DNA of 50,278 bases, taken from positions 4,034 through 54,311 of the forward strand of contig JAFLUN010000004.1 of assembly GCA_022508785.1 (NCBI GenBank), written 5' to 3'. The DNA is from Oscillospiraceae bacterium. Lineage in GTDB: Bacteria > Bacillota > Clostridia > Oscillospirales > Acutalibacteraceae. Shown here in pieces: positions 25,743 to 34,405 of the stretch. How positions within the stretch are numbered: the stretch's first letter is position 1; every line of letters begins with the position of its first letter. Under the pieces are notes generated by a model, which saw only the letters and a list, made by a program, of their open reading frames with translations, ran no database searches and was not told the origin of the DNA. Position numbers and translations under genes: made by a program.

Positions 25743-25961
25743 ATGAGAAGTAAAATTTTAAATGAAAAAAAAATATCCCCCTCCTGCTCTTATTGCGCTC
25801 ACGGCAAGCTATCTCCTGACGGTGAAAATGTGCTCTGCATTAAAAAAGGAGTTATGGAAAAGGACGATTACTGTAAAAAATTCAGCTACGATATATTAAA
25901 ACGCCAGCCGAAGCGCCCAAGGTCTTTGGGCAATTTCAGCGAAGACGATTTCAGTCTTTAA
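25743..25961 (+). CDS. Small conserved four-cysteine protein
   Basis: The 72-residue protein has four cysteines (CSYCAHGKLSPDGENVLCIK, then DDYCKKFSYD), which could bind zinc. A C-terminal YDILKRQPKRPRSLGNF follows; I recall this pattern as a common clostridial protein of unknown function. No good ribosome binding site was seen before the ATG. It lies 70 bases after ylbJ, and a terminator-like hairpin separates it from ftsZ. Confidence 0.7.
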   Translation: MRSKILNEKKISPSCSYCAHGKLSPDGENVLCIKKGVMEKDDYCKKFSYDILKRQPKRPRSLGNFSEDDFSL

Positions 25962-25986
25962 AGTTCAAAGTTAATACAGTAAATAA

Positions 25987-26019
25987 CAAAAACACCCCTT
26001 GACAAAATTGTCAAGGGGT
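25987..26019 (-). terminator. Intrinsic terminator after ftsZ
   Basis: ACCCCTTGACAA and TTGTCAAGGGGT form a perfect 12-bp inverted repeat. On the minus strand it runs into GTGTTTTTGTT and ends the dcw transcript. The hairpin also lies just past the plus-strand small gene and may stop that transcript too. Confidence 0.85.
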
Positions 26020-26038
26020 AATTCATTTACAGTCAAAA

Positions 26039-27121
26039 TTATCTCTTGCTCTTGAAAAGGTCAAGAATGTCGCCCATATCGTCGTCAGCGCCGAAGCTTG
26101 AGCCTGAATTTGAGCTGATGTCAATGCTTTCATTGTAAGACGGTCTCTTTGCCATACCGTTTGCGTCAAGACCGAAGCCTGTTGCAATAACGGTAACTAT
26201 CATTTCGTCATCAAGCTTGTCGTCAAATGCAACACCGAAGATGATGTTAGCGTCTTCGTCAGCCTGCGCACGAACGATTCCTGCCGCCGTGTCAACGTCT
26301 TCCAAAGTGATGTCGGGAGATGCCGTAATGCTGATAATTACGCCCTTAGCGCCGTTAATTGTTGTTTCAAGAAGGGGGCTTGTAATAGCCGCATTTGCAG
26401 CCTGCTCTGCCTTATCCTTACCGCTTGCTCTGCCGATACCCATATGAGCATGACCTGCGTCCTTCATAATTGAGGTTACGTCTGCAAAGTCAAGGTTAAT
26501 GAATGCAGGCATAGTAATAAGCTCTGTAACGCTGTTTACGCCCTGACGGAGAACGTCGTCGGCAATTTCAAATGCGTTTGCAAGAGTAAGCTTTTGCTCT
26601 GAAACATATTTAAGTCTTTCGTTAGGAATTACGATAAGTGAATCAACGTGCTGTGCAAGCTCTGCAATGCCTGCCTCAGCCTGCTTCATTCTGTGAGCGC
26701 CTTCAAATGCGAAGGGCTTTGTAACAATACCTACTGTAAGAATGCCCTTTTCCTTAGCAATTTCAGCGATAATGGGAGCAGCGCCCGTACCTGTTCCGCC
26801 GCCCATACCTGCTGTAACGAATACCATCTGTGTGCCGTTAAGAGCCTCAATGATAGCGTCTCTGTTCTCTTCGGCTGATTTCTGGCCGATTTCGGGTTTT
26901 GCACCTGCGCCTCTGCCTGAAGTAACCTTTTCACCGATTTGTATTTTTTCTTCTGCAATTGAACGTGCAAGAGCCTGCTTATCAGTGTTAACTGCAATAA
27001 GATGAACGCCGCTGATTCCGGCCTTGCCCATACGGTTGATTGCGTTTCCGCCGCCGCCGCCAACGCCGATGACTTTAATGTTAGTAATATCCTCGTACTG
27101 ATTATCAATTTCGAATGCCAT
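26039..27121 (-). CDS. ftsZ: Cell division protein FtsZ
   Basis: FtsZ is the tubulin-like GTPase that forms the division ring. GVGGGGGNAINRM, the tubulin signature GGGTGTGAAPIIA and NLDFADV are present. The C-terminal tail ends DILDLFKSKR, in place of the conserved partner-binding peptide. The track starts at 27154; the ATG at 27121 follows GGAGG by 9 bases and gives 360 residues. It has its own promoter and is the last gene of the dcw cluster. ftsA is not next to it. Confidence 0.97.
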   Translation of the reverse strand: MAFEIDNQYEDITNIKVIGVGGGGGNAINRMGKAGISGVHLIAVNTDKQALARSIAEEKIQIGEKVTSGRGAGAKPEIGQKSAEENRDAIIEALNGTQMVFVTAGMGGGTGTGAAPIIAEIAKEKGILTVGIVTKPFAFEGAHRMKQAEAGIAELAQHVDSLIVIPNERLKYVSEQKLTLANAFEIADDVLRQGVNSVTELITMPAFINLDFADVTSIMKDAGHAHMGIGRASGKDKAEQAANAAITSPLLETTINGAKGVIISITASPDITLEDVDTAAGIVRAQADEDANIIFGVAFDDKLDDEMIVTVIATGFGLDANGMAKRPSYNESIDISSNSGSSFGADDDMGDILDLFKSKR

Positions 27122-27178
27122 TTTAAACATCCTCCTATGTATAGAAATTTTCACACCTATTGATTTTATTCATAGGTA

Positions 27179-27207
27179 ATTTTAACATTATTGAAAAATA
27201 TTTGCAA
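27179..27207 (-). promoter_or_regulatory. Promoter for ftsZ
   Basis: TTGCAA, 17 bases, TAAAAT on the minus strand. The leader holds a small inverted repeat (ACCTAT/ATAGGT) before the GGAGG. Confidence 0.65.
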
Positions 27208-27229
27208 TATATATTGTATAGATTTTTTT

Positions 27230-27251
27230 AAAAAACTGTACTTTTTTACAG
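27230..27251 (-). terminator. Weak terminator after ftsQ
   Basis: On the minus strand CTGTA and TACAG make only a 5-bp stem but are followed by TTTTTT. It is 20 bases past the ftsQ stop. Partial read-through into ftsZ is likely. Confidence 0.4.
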
Positions 27252-27270
27252 AAAATTAACATTTTTCTGT

Positions 27271-28263
27271 TTATGCCGCCTGTGAAGTGGTATTTTCGGG
27301 TTCGTTTTCCGTATTATTCTCCGTATTTTCCTCAGAAACTGCGGGTTCGTTTTCATCGGAAGCAGGTTCTTCAGGCTGGGATTCCGTCACCGTTTCCTCC
27401 GCCCAAAATGCCTTTCCGCTTACCGTAAGATTTATGGTTCCCCTGTAAGTGTTGTTTTCCTCATCCTGTGTTTTAATAGCCTCTTTGGCAAGGGACAGCT
27501 TATGAACCATATTATCGGAATCGGTCTCACCGAGAATTAAGGTTATTCTGCCTTGATATATAAGCCTTATATCGTAAATATTTGTAAGGTCGGCAGAGGT
27601 TATTCCAGTAATTCCCGTTTCACTGAATGCGCTTTTCAGTTTAATCAGCTTGTCAAAAATCTTTTGGTCTTCAAGCTCTACTATTGTTCCTGTTTCAGCC
27701 GATGTCACCTTACCTAAATTTGCAACTATTATATTTTCGCCTACGAAATCGAGACCTTTTTCAAGTACCTTGCCGTCACCGTCAAGGAGTGTATATTGCG
27801 TGTCAATCATAACAGCGTACTCTGCAACGGTTTTCGTAACGACTATTTCAAGCGTTGCGGGAAGATGCCTTTTTACTTTTACGGATTTTACGTAGGGAAG
27901 ATTTTCCGTTACTTTTTTATTTATTTTTTTTGCAGATACGAAAATAAGATTATCCCCTGTTTTTACATCTGACGCCTCAATAATATCCGTATCGGAATAA
28001 ACATCGTCACCCGAAACGGTAATGGTGTTTATATTAAAAAACATAATAAGCACTAAGACAGTTGCCGCTATCAGGAAAAATCCGCCGATCACTCCACGAA
28101 AAATCAGTTTTTTTCTTCTGTTTCTTCTTTTTCTGGCATTTGCACGGCTTACTATACGCTCGTCGGCAGACATCTGGTTACTGCGAACAGGCGCCGCCCC
28201 CTGCGGTGTCCTTGAAGCATTATGATAATAAGATTTCTTCGGGTTTGACCTCTTTTCGTTCAT
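27271..28263 (-). CDS. ftsQ: Cell division protein FtsQ/DivIB
   Basis: The 330-residue protein has a basic cytoplasmic N-terminus (about 1-52), one membrane helix (about 55-76), a POTRA domain starting ITVSGDDVYSDTDIIEASDV and LPYVKSVKVKRHLPATLEI, and a Glu/Asn/Thr-rich C-terminal tail. It links early and late divisome proteins and regulates septal wall synthesis with FtsL and DivIC. It overlaps murA by 44 bases. Confidence 0.92.
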   Translation of the reverse strand: MNEKRSNPKKSYYHNASRTPQGAAPVRSNQMSADERIVSRANARKRRNRRKKLIFRGVIGGFFLIAATVLVLIMFFNINTITVSGDDVYSDTDIIEASDVKTGDNLIFVSAKKINKKVTENLPYVKSVKVKRHLPATLEIVVTKTVAEYAVMIDTQYTLLDGDGKVLEKGLDFVGENIIVANLGKVTSAETGTIVELEDQKIFDKLIKLKSAFSETGITGITSADLTNIYDIRLIYQGRITLILGETDSDNMVHKLSLAKEAIKTQDEENNTYRGTINLTVSGKAFWAEETVTESQPEEPASDENEPAVSEENTENNTENEPENTTSQAA

Positions 28264-29521
28264 TATCCGTCATCCTTTTAACATCTGCCCCTAAAAATGA
28301 AAATACATTTTCGGGCTCTTCATATCCTCTGTCTATGTGATAAATATCGGAAACCGTTGTTTCACCCTCGGCGCAAAGCCCTTCCAGTACCATAGCAATT
28401 CCGCCGCGCAAATCAGTTGCTTTTACAAATGCAGGGTGAAGCTCTTTAACGCCTTCAACAACCGCCATTCTGCCCTCAGCGCTGATTTTTGCACCGAATC
28501 TTAAAAATTCTCCGATATGTTTAAATCTGCTTTCAAAAATATTTTCAATGATAACGCTCGTACCCTCTGCCACGGTTGTAAGCGCCATAATCTGCGCCTG
28601 AACATCTGTGGGAAAGCCGGGATAAGGCATTGTTCTTATCATTTTAATTCTGCGAAGTCTTCTCGGAGCTTCAAGACAAACCCACCTGCCGCTCACGGTA
28701 ATGTCACACCCAGCTTCTCTCAAGGGGCTGAAAACAGGACCGATGTGCGACGGGATAACGTCTTTTAAGCAAAGTCTTCCGCCTGTCATTGCGGCGGCTA
28801 TCATATAAGTTGAAGCGACTATTCTGTCGGGAATAACGGTGTGCTCTGTTCCGTGAAGCTTTTTTACGCCTTCAACGGTAACAGTGCCGTCGCCTGCCCC
28901 GTGAATTTTTGCGCCGCATCTGTTAAGAAAATCGGCTAAATCGCAAATTTCGGGTTCCCTTGCCGCATTCGTTATTGTTGTTGTGCCATCTGCCAAAACT
29001 GCCGCCAAAATAATATTTTCCGTAGCGCCCACGCTTGGGAAGGACAAATTTATATGCGCGCCGTGAAGCTTATCAGGCGCACTGCAAAGAACTGCTCCGC
29101 CGCTTGAATCAATCGTAGCGCCGAACTGTTCCATTGCGGTTAAATGTAAATCTATGGGGCGAAGACCTATTTCACACCCGCCCGGGGCTGAAAGCTCAGC
29201 TTTGCCCATTCTGCCGAGTATTCCGCCCAAAAAGACTATTGACGAGCGCATTTCACGCATTAAATCATCGGGAACGTCAAAACGGTTGACATCACTTGAA
29301 TCTATTATTACCGTGTGCCCTTCTCTTTTTACCGTGCAACCGAGATACTCAAGAATTTTCACGGTTGCATCTACGTCTGAAAGGCAGGGACAGTTATGTA
29401 TGACTGAAACTCCGTTCACTAAAAGTGTGGCAACGAGTATTGGCAAAACGCTGTTTTTAGCACCCTGAACCGAAATTTCTCCGCGGAGTTTCTGCTTGCC
29501 GTTTATTACTATTTTATCCAA
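28220..29521 (-). CDS. murA: UDP-N-acetylglucosamine 1-carboxyvinyltransferase
   Basis: The 433-residue enzyme adds enolpyruvate to UDP-GlcNAc, the first committed step of peptidoglycan synthesis. It shows VQGAKNSVLPILVA at the start and the active-site loop APGGCEIGLRPIDLHL. The Cys, the target of fosfomycin, is present. The start is TTG, with an AAAAGGG site that lies in the arm of a strong hairpin. Whether a second murA paralogue exists cannot be told here. Confidence 0.96.
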   Translation of the reverse strand: MDKIVINGKQKLRGEISVQGAKNSVLPILVATLLVNGVSVIHNCPCLSDVDATVKILEYLGCTVKREGHTVIIDSSDVNRFDVPDDLMREMRSSIVFLGGILGRMGKAELSAPGGCEIGLRPIDLHLTAMEQFGATIDSSGGAVLCSAPDKLHGAHINLSFPSVGATENIILAAVLADGTTTITNAAREPEICDLADFLNRCGAKIHGAGDGTVTVEGVKKLHGTEHTVIPDRIVASTYMIAAAMTGGRLCLKDVIPSHIGPVFSPLREAGCDITVSGRWVCLEAPRRLRRIKMIRTMPYPGFPTDVQAQIMALTTVAEGTSVIIENIFESRFKHIGEFLRFGAKISAEGRMAVVEGVKELHPAFVKATDLRGGIAMVLEGLCAEGETTVSDIYHIDRGYEEPENVFSFLGADVKRMTDNERKEVKPEEILLS

Positions 29522-29531
29522 TTTCTACACG

Positions 29532-29574
29532 CCCTTTTGCATTTAGTATTGCGTAACATACTATGCAAAATGGG
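29532..29574 (-). promoter_or_regulatory. Strong hairpin covering the murA ribosome binding site
   Basis: CCCTTTTGCAT..AGTAT pairs with ATACT-ATGCAAAA(T)GGG around an 8-base loop (TGCGTAAC). There are about 16 base pairs with two small bulges. No T tract follows, so it is not a terminator. On the minus strand the AAAAGGG arm is the presumed murA Shine-Dalgarno sequence. Confidence 0.55.
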
Positions 29575-29592
29575 TGATCTTTGTTAAAAATT

Positions 29593-30717
29593 TTATCTGT
29601 TTTCCGCAAGAGAAACTACTATTTTGCAAATTTCGGAAAGGGCGTTTGTTTTTGCTTTTTCTGATGCTCTTACTGAAATTTCTTCAAGTTTATTGCGGTT
29701 GTTTTTCAGCTCTTTGACTGTCTGTGCTAAAAGAGCAGGTGTTAAATCCTTTTCTTCAATAAGTATTGCGCCGCCGTTTGATGCCAAAGTATTCGCATTG
29801 TGGAACTGATGGTTTTCAGCCACATTGGGAGACGGAATAAGAATAGAGGGCTTGGCAAGTGCGCTTATTTCCGAAATTGAGCTGGCTCCTGCCCTGCTTA
29901 TTACCAAATCACAGGCAGGAAGGCAAATATCCATATCATTTATGTACTCACGAAGGTCAATATTCGTATTTTTTCCGTACGGGATGTTGAGTTTTTTAAG
30001 CTCATCCCAAACGAATCCGCCGTACTGACCTGCCGCGTGAATAAACTTAATATCTTTTTCGTTGTGAAGCTCTGAAAGCATACCGATAATGGCGTTGTTG
30101 ATTTCTCTCGCTCCCAGTGAGCCGCCCATTGAAAGCACAAGCATTTCATTGGGTTTTACATTGAGCGCAGCTCTTGCAAAATCTCTGTCTGCATGCAAAA
30201 TCTGCCTACGAACGGGAAGCCCCGTAACGACAGGTGCGTTTTTGCATTTCATATATTTCTCGGCTTCAGGTGACGTGAGCATTACTCTGTCCACCATTTT
30301 GGCAAGAGCTTTATTGGCAACGCCGGGAAAGGCGTTTTGCTCGTGAATACAAGTGGGAATTTTCATTCTTGCCGCCGCACGAAGAACGGGACCTGTAACA
30401 TATCCGCCGAAGCCAACTGCAACATCGGGTGAAAATTCCTTAATAATTTTCTTAGCCTCTGCTGATGCCCGAATTGCAAGGCGTGCGGTTTTAACGTTAT
30501 TTTTTATGCCGTTTATACTTATTTTTCTTGAAAATCCGTTCATTTCAACGGTTTTTATGGGAAATCCTGCCGCCGGAACAATTTTCGTTTCCATACGGTT
30601 TTTTGTACCTACAAAAAGTATTTCTGTTGTCGGATAAAGGCGTTTTATTTCAGACGCAACCGCTATTGCAGGATTGATATGTCCGCCCGTACCGCCTGCA
30701 ACGAACAAAATCTTCAT
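29593..30717 (-). CDS. murG: UDP-GlcNAc:undecaprenyl-PP-MurNAc-pentapeptide GlcNAc transferase
   Basis: MurG makes lipid II from lipid I on the cytoplasmic membrane face. The 374-residue GT28 enzyme has the N-terminal loop GGTGGHINPAIAVA, GFGGYVTGPVLRAA, MGGSLGAREINNAI and the C-terminal donor motif SRAGASSISEISALAKPSILIP. It follows ftsW by 3 bases with AAGGAG before the ATG. murC, which often follows, is absent. Confidence 0.96.
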   Translation of the reverse strand: MKILFVAGGTGGHINPAIAVASEIKRLYPTTEILFVGTKNRMETKIVPAAGFPIKTVEMNGFSRKISINGIKNNVKTARLAIRASAEAKKIIKEFSPDVAVGFGGYVTGPVLRAAARMKIPTCIHEQNAFPGVANKALAKMVDRVMLTSPEAEKYMKCKNAPVVTGLPVRRQILHADRDFARAALNVKPNEMLVLSMGGSLGAREINNAIIGMLSELHNEKDIKFIHAAGQYGGFVWDELKKLNIPYGKNTNIDLREYINDMDICLPACDLVISRAGASSISEISALAKPSILIPSPNVAENHQFHNANTLASNGGAILIEEKDLTPALLAQTVKELKNNRNKLEEISVRASEKAKTNALSEICKIVVSLAENR

Positions 30718-30720
30718 AAA

Positions 30721-31962
30721 TTACTCCTTCTTCGTAATACTTCGTGAAACCGAAAGTATCATACCCATTTCCATAAGCAGTATGATGACTGACGTACCGC
30801 CTGCTGAGAAAAACGGCAGAGAAATACCCGTGTTGGGCATAAAGTCGCTTACAACTGCAATGTTAAGGGCAACCTGAATGCCGATTTGGAAAGAAATACC
30901 CGTAACGAGAAGCGAACTGAATTTATCTTTAGCTCGAAGACCGATTTTAATTCCGCGGTAAATGAAAAGCGCAAATAAAATTATTATTGCCGTAGCCCCA
31001 ATAAACCCGAGTTCTTCGCAGACTATTGAAAAGATAAAGTCATTTTGCGGTTCCGATACGTACAAATGCTTTTGCTTTGACTGGCCGAGGCCCGTTCCAG
31101 TAAGTCCGCCTGAGCCTATGGCGTAAAGTGAATTGTTTATCTGCCACCGTCCGCCTATCCCGGTTGGTTCATAATCCTTATCAAGCCATGCTACAATTCG
31201 CTCGCCTGCATATTTTGCAAGAACTTGAGGATTGATAATCAAAATCGCGATAAGAGCTACAACCAGAGCGGCTATAATATAAAACCACTTATTTTTTACC
31301 TCGCCCAAAAACAGCATTATTACGCCGAGGCCTAAAATCAAAATCGTGCCTGAAACGTGATGCTCAAGGTAAACCAGCCCTGCAAAAAGCATTATTATGA
31401 TTCCGTAAAAAACAACTGTTGTAAAGGATTTGTAAATTACTAATTTGCCGTTTGTAATTCCGCTTATGCGCCTGCATACTTTTAAATCGCTGGGAATTTT
31501 ACTTGTGATTATTTTACTGTCCTTTTCAAGCAAATAAGCGAAAAGCACTATAAGTCCTAATTTTGCAATCTCTGACGGCTGAAACGTTGTAAAGCCTAAG
31601 TTTATCCAGCGTTTAAAACCCGGTTTGTACTCAGGAAGAAACAAAACCAATACCAAAAGCGCCACTGAAATCCCCGCGATAAATATTGCAAAATAGCGGA
31701 AATATTCATACCGCACTCTTGAAACTATCCACATAAGCACAAGACCTATGGCTACAAAGATAAGCTGTTTTGTGAAAATAACCGTACTGCCGCCGCGCCA
31801 ATAATAGCTGTAAGTGTAGCTTGCGGAGAAAACCATAACAAGCCCTACCGTTACAACCGTCATAAGCAAAAGGAAAAACGGAATGTCAACAGACCCCTTT
31901 GCTACAAACAGATTTAACAGCGAATTATTCTTTTTTGCTTTTGTTTTTTGTCCGCTTGCCAT
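30721..31962 (-). CDS. ftsW: SEDS family peptidoglycan glycosyltransferase FtsW
   Basis: The protein has about ten membrane helices and SEDS motifs: VFSASYTYSYY near the first helix, LGFTTFQPSEIAKLGLIVLFAYL, TGTGLGQSKQKHLYVSEPQNDF and LPFFSAGGTSVI near the end. It polymerises septal glycan with its partner class B PBP. The track start at 31980 has no ribosome binding site; the ATG at 31962 follows GGTGAG and is preferred (413 aa). It lies between mraY and murG. Confidence 0.93.
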   Translation of the reverse strand: MASGQKTKAKKNNSLLNLFVAKGSVDIPFFLLLMTVVTVGLVMVFSASYTYSYYWRGGSTVIFTKQLIFVAIGLVLMWIVSRVRYEYFRYFAIFIAGISVALLVLVLFLPEYKPGFKRWINLGFTTFQPSEIAKLGLIVLFAYLLEKDSKIITSKIPSDLKVCRRISGITNGKLVIYKSFTTVVFYGIIIMLFAGLVYLEHHVSGTILILGLGVIMLFLGEVKNKWFYIIAALVVALIAILIINPQVLAKYAGERIVAWLDKDYEPTGIGGRWQINNSLYAIGSGGLTGTGLGQSKQKHLYVSEPQNDFIFSIVCEELGFIGATAIIILFALFIYRGIKIGLRAKDKFSSLLVTGISFQIGIQVALNIAVVSDFMPNTGISLPFFSAGGTSVIILLMEMGMILSVSRSITKKE

Positions 31963-32003
31963 TTTCTCACCGCCTGACATTTAATTGAAATTCAATTAAA
32001 ATA

Positions 32004-33041
32004 TTATTTTACTGCAACTACTCCGTAGTAATAAATTAAAAGTCCTAAAGCGCAACCGATAATATTTACCAACGTGAATACAGATACTATTTTTACCTCT
32101 TTCCAGCCGCTCATTTCAAAATGATGGTGGATAGGCGCCATTTTGAATATTCTTTTGCCGTGTGTTGCTTTGAAATAACCAATTTGCAAAACATCGGACA
32201 TGGCTTCGATTACATAGAGAATGCCGAAAAGCAAGAGAATAAGCGGGCAGTCGATAGCGTACGCTAAGCCTGCAACCAAACCGCCGAGGAACAGCGCGCC
32301 CGTGTCGCCCATCATTACCTTCGAGGGGTAATGGTTCCAAATAAGATATCCTAAGCAGCCGCCGCAAAGTCCTGCCGCTAAAAGGCTTATTCCGAAGAAT
32401 TTGCTCATCAATGCGGCTACCGTAAAGGCAATTGCCGTAACGGCGGTTACGCTTGCGCAAAGTCCGTCAACACCGTCTGTAAAGTTTACGGCGTTAACCG
32501 TTCCGTAAATTACCGCAATGCCGAAAATCCAGAAGAACCATTTAAGCTCAACTGCGCCCACAAAGGGGATTTTCATATAAGTTAACCCGTTAATGTAAAG
32601 GGTTATAAGATAGCCTATCATCAGTACTAACTGCGCAATGCTTTTTTGCATAATCGTAAGACCGAGATTACGCTTTTTTACAACTTTAATATAGTCATCT
32701 GCAAAGCCGATTATACCGAAACCGAGAGCTAAAATAATTGCGCTTACAAGCTTTACCTTCATTTTATCGGGAACGGCAGTTTCCCCTGCGAAAAGATTTC
32801 CGCCGAGAATTTTATCGGTGATTAGTACTGCGATAACAGAGAGAACCGTGCTTACAATAAACATTATTCCGCCCATTGTAGGTGTTCCCTGCTTTGATTT
32901 ATGCCAAACGGGGCCGTCTTCAAGAAGAATATTTTGCCCGAATTTTAACTTTTTAAGCCACGGAATCAGGACAAATCCCAAGCCGAATGAAATTAAGAAG
33001 CTGACCACCGCAACTACCGCTAAAGCTACATAAACATTCAT
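32004..33041 (-). CDS. mraY: Phospho-MurNAc-pentapeptide transferase
   Basis: The 345-residue, ten-helix enzyme transfers phospho-MurNAc-pentapeptide to undecaprenyl phosphate to make lipid I. The catalytic FADDYIKV, FTDGVDGLCAS, MGDTGALFLGG and PIHHHFEMSGWKE motifs are all present. GGAGG precedes the ATG. It begins 2 bases after murF. Confidence 0.96.
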   Translation of the reverse strand: MNVYVALAVVAVVSFLISFGLGFVLIPWLKKLKFGQNILLEDGPVWHKSKQGTPTMGGIMFIVSTVLSVIAVLITDKILGGNLFAGETAVPDKMKVKLVSAIILALGFGIIGFADDYIKVVKKRNLGLTIMQKSIAQLVLMIGYLITLYINGLTYMKIPFVGAVELKWFFWIFGIAVIYGTVNAVNFTDGVDGLCASVTAVTAIAFTVAALMSKFFGISLLAAGLCGGCLGYLIWNHYPSKVMMGDTGALFLGGLVAGLAYAIDCPLILLLFGILYVIEAMSDVLQIGYFKATHGKRIFKMAPIHHHFEMSGWKEVKIVSVFTLVNIIGCALGLLIYYYGVVAVK

Positions 33042-33043
33042 TT

Positions 33044-34405
33044 TTATTCCTCCGTTAATTTTTCGTATATTATTCTGAATACTTCTTCAAGCTTCATACC
33101 TCTGCTTGCCTTGAAAATAACGGTATCGCCGTCTTTTAATTCCGAAAGCAAATCGTTTGCGAGGCATTCCTTATCATTATATTCAAAAACATTTTTCAGT
33201 CCGCATTTTCTTGCGCTGTCTGCCATATATTTTGAGCTTTCGCCCAAAGTGTAAAGCAAATCTATATTTTTCTGTGCGGCATATTCGCCTACCGTTCTGT
33301 GAGCAGTTTCGGTGTAAGAGCCCAGCTCCAGCATATCGCCGAGCACCGCAATTTTTCTGCCGCCTGCAACGGTACAAAGGGAATTTAGCGCCGCTTTTTG
33401 TGAATCGGGGCTTGCATTGTAGCAATCCTCAATAAAGGTTATATTGCCGATTTTTTTAATTCGTTGCCTCATTCCCGAGGGAACGTAATCTTTAAGTCCG
33501 TTTGCGGCGCTTTCAAGAGAAACGCCGAAGCTCAGTCCTATGGAAATTGCCGCCAGAGCATTATAAACATTATGTTTGCCTACCGTCGGCAAGGTGATTT
33601 TTTGTGTTCCCTCTTTGCAAATTACCGTAAAATCCGTATGTAAATCGTGCTCTGTTATATCTATGGCACGGACATCGCAATTTTTGTTTTCTATTCCGTA
33701 AAAAATCACATTAAAGTCACTGTTTTCAACGGTTGAAAGCTTGTCGTCATCACCGTTCAGCACAAGAGGTCCGCCCTTTTTAAGTCCTTCAATCATTTCC
33801 ATTTTTGCCTTGAAAATTCCGTCTCTTGAGCCTAAATTTTCAATATGGGAAACGCCGATATTTGAAATAACAGCGCCGTTTGGACAAGCCGCATTAGTGA
33901 GAGCCGATATTTCTCCGAACTCGCTCATTCCCATTTCAATTACTGCACATTCCACCGTTTTATCAAGTCTGAAAAGCGTTTTCGGCATACCGATTTCATT
34001 ATTGAAATTGCCCTCGGTTTTTAAAGTTTTATATCTTTGTTCCATAACGCAGGCAATCATTTCTTTTGTTGTGGTTTTACCTACGCTGCCCGTTATGCCG
34101 ATTAGAATTAAATCTTCAAATTTGTTTCTGTAATATGACGACAACTGCAAAAGAGCTTTTTTCGTGTCGTCAACATATATCACAGGGCAGGAAACATCGA
34201 CCTTTTTATGACAGACAAGTGCCGCGGCGCCGTTGTCTTCCACCTGCTTTGCAAAATCGTGAGCGTCAAACCGCTCGCCTTTTATTGCGAAAAAAAGCGT
34301 ATTTTCATCAACGTCACGGCTGTCCAAAGAAATTTTTGTAATTGTCTTATCACTTTGCAAGCGGCTTCCTAAAGCGCTTGCAATTTCAGTCAGTTGGAGT
34401 TCCAT
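33044..34405 (-). CDS. murF: UDP-MurNAc-tripeptide--D-alanyl-D-alanine ligase
   Basis: The 453-residue ATP-dependent ligase adds D-Ala-D-Ala to the precursor. It shows the N-terminal ISLDSRDVDENTLFFAIKGERFDAHDF, P-loop GITGSVGKTTTKEMI, and IEDCYNASPDSQKAAL with VLGDMLELG. It overlaps murE by 16 bases. The D-Ala-D-Ala ligase gene itself is not in the window. Confidence 0.96.
   Translation of the reverse strand: MELQLTEIASALGSRLQSDKTITKISLDSRDVDENTLFFAIKGERFDAHDFAKQVEDNGAAALVCHKKVDVSCPVIYVDDTKKALLQLSSYYRNKFEDLILIGITGSVGKTTTKEMIACVMEQRYKTLKTEGNFNNEIGMPKTLFRLDKTVECAVIEMGMSEFGEISALTNAACPNGAVISNIGVSHIENLGSRDGIFKAKMEMIEGLKKGGPLVLNGDDDKLSTVENSDFNVIFYGIENKNCDVRAIDITEHDLHTDFTVICKEGTQKITLPTVGKHNVYNALAAISIGLSFGVSLESAANGLKDYVPSGMRQRIKKIGNITFIEDCYNASPDSQKAALNSLCTVAGGRKIAVLGDMLELGSYTETAHRTVGEYAAQKNIDLLYTLGESSKYMADSARKCGLKNVFEYNDKECLANDLLSELKDGDTVIFKASRGMKLEEVFRIIYEKLTEE

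Noticed and set aside
33741-34133. 130-codon plus-strand ORF inside murF
   Set aside because: It lies wholly within a well-supported murF gene and shows no family features.
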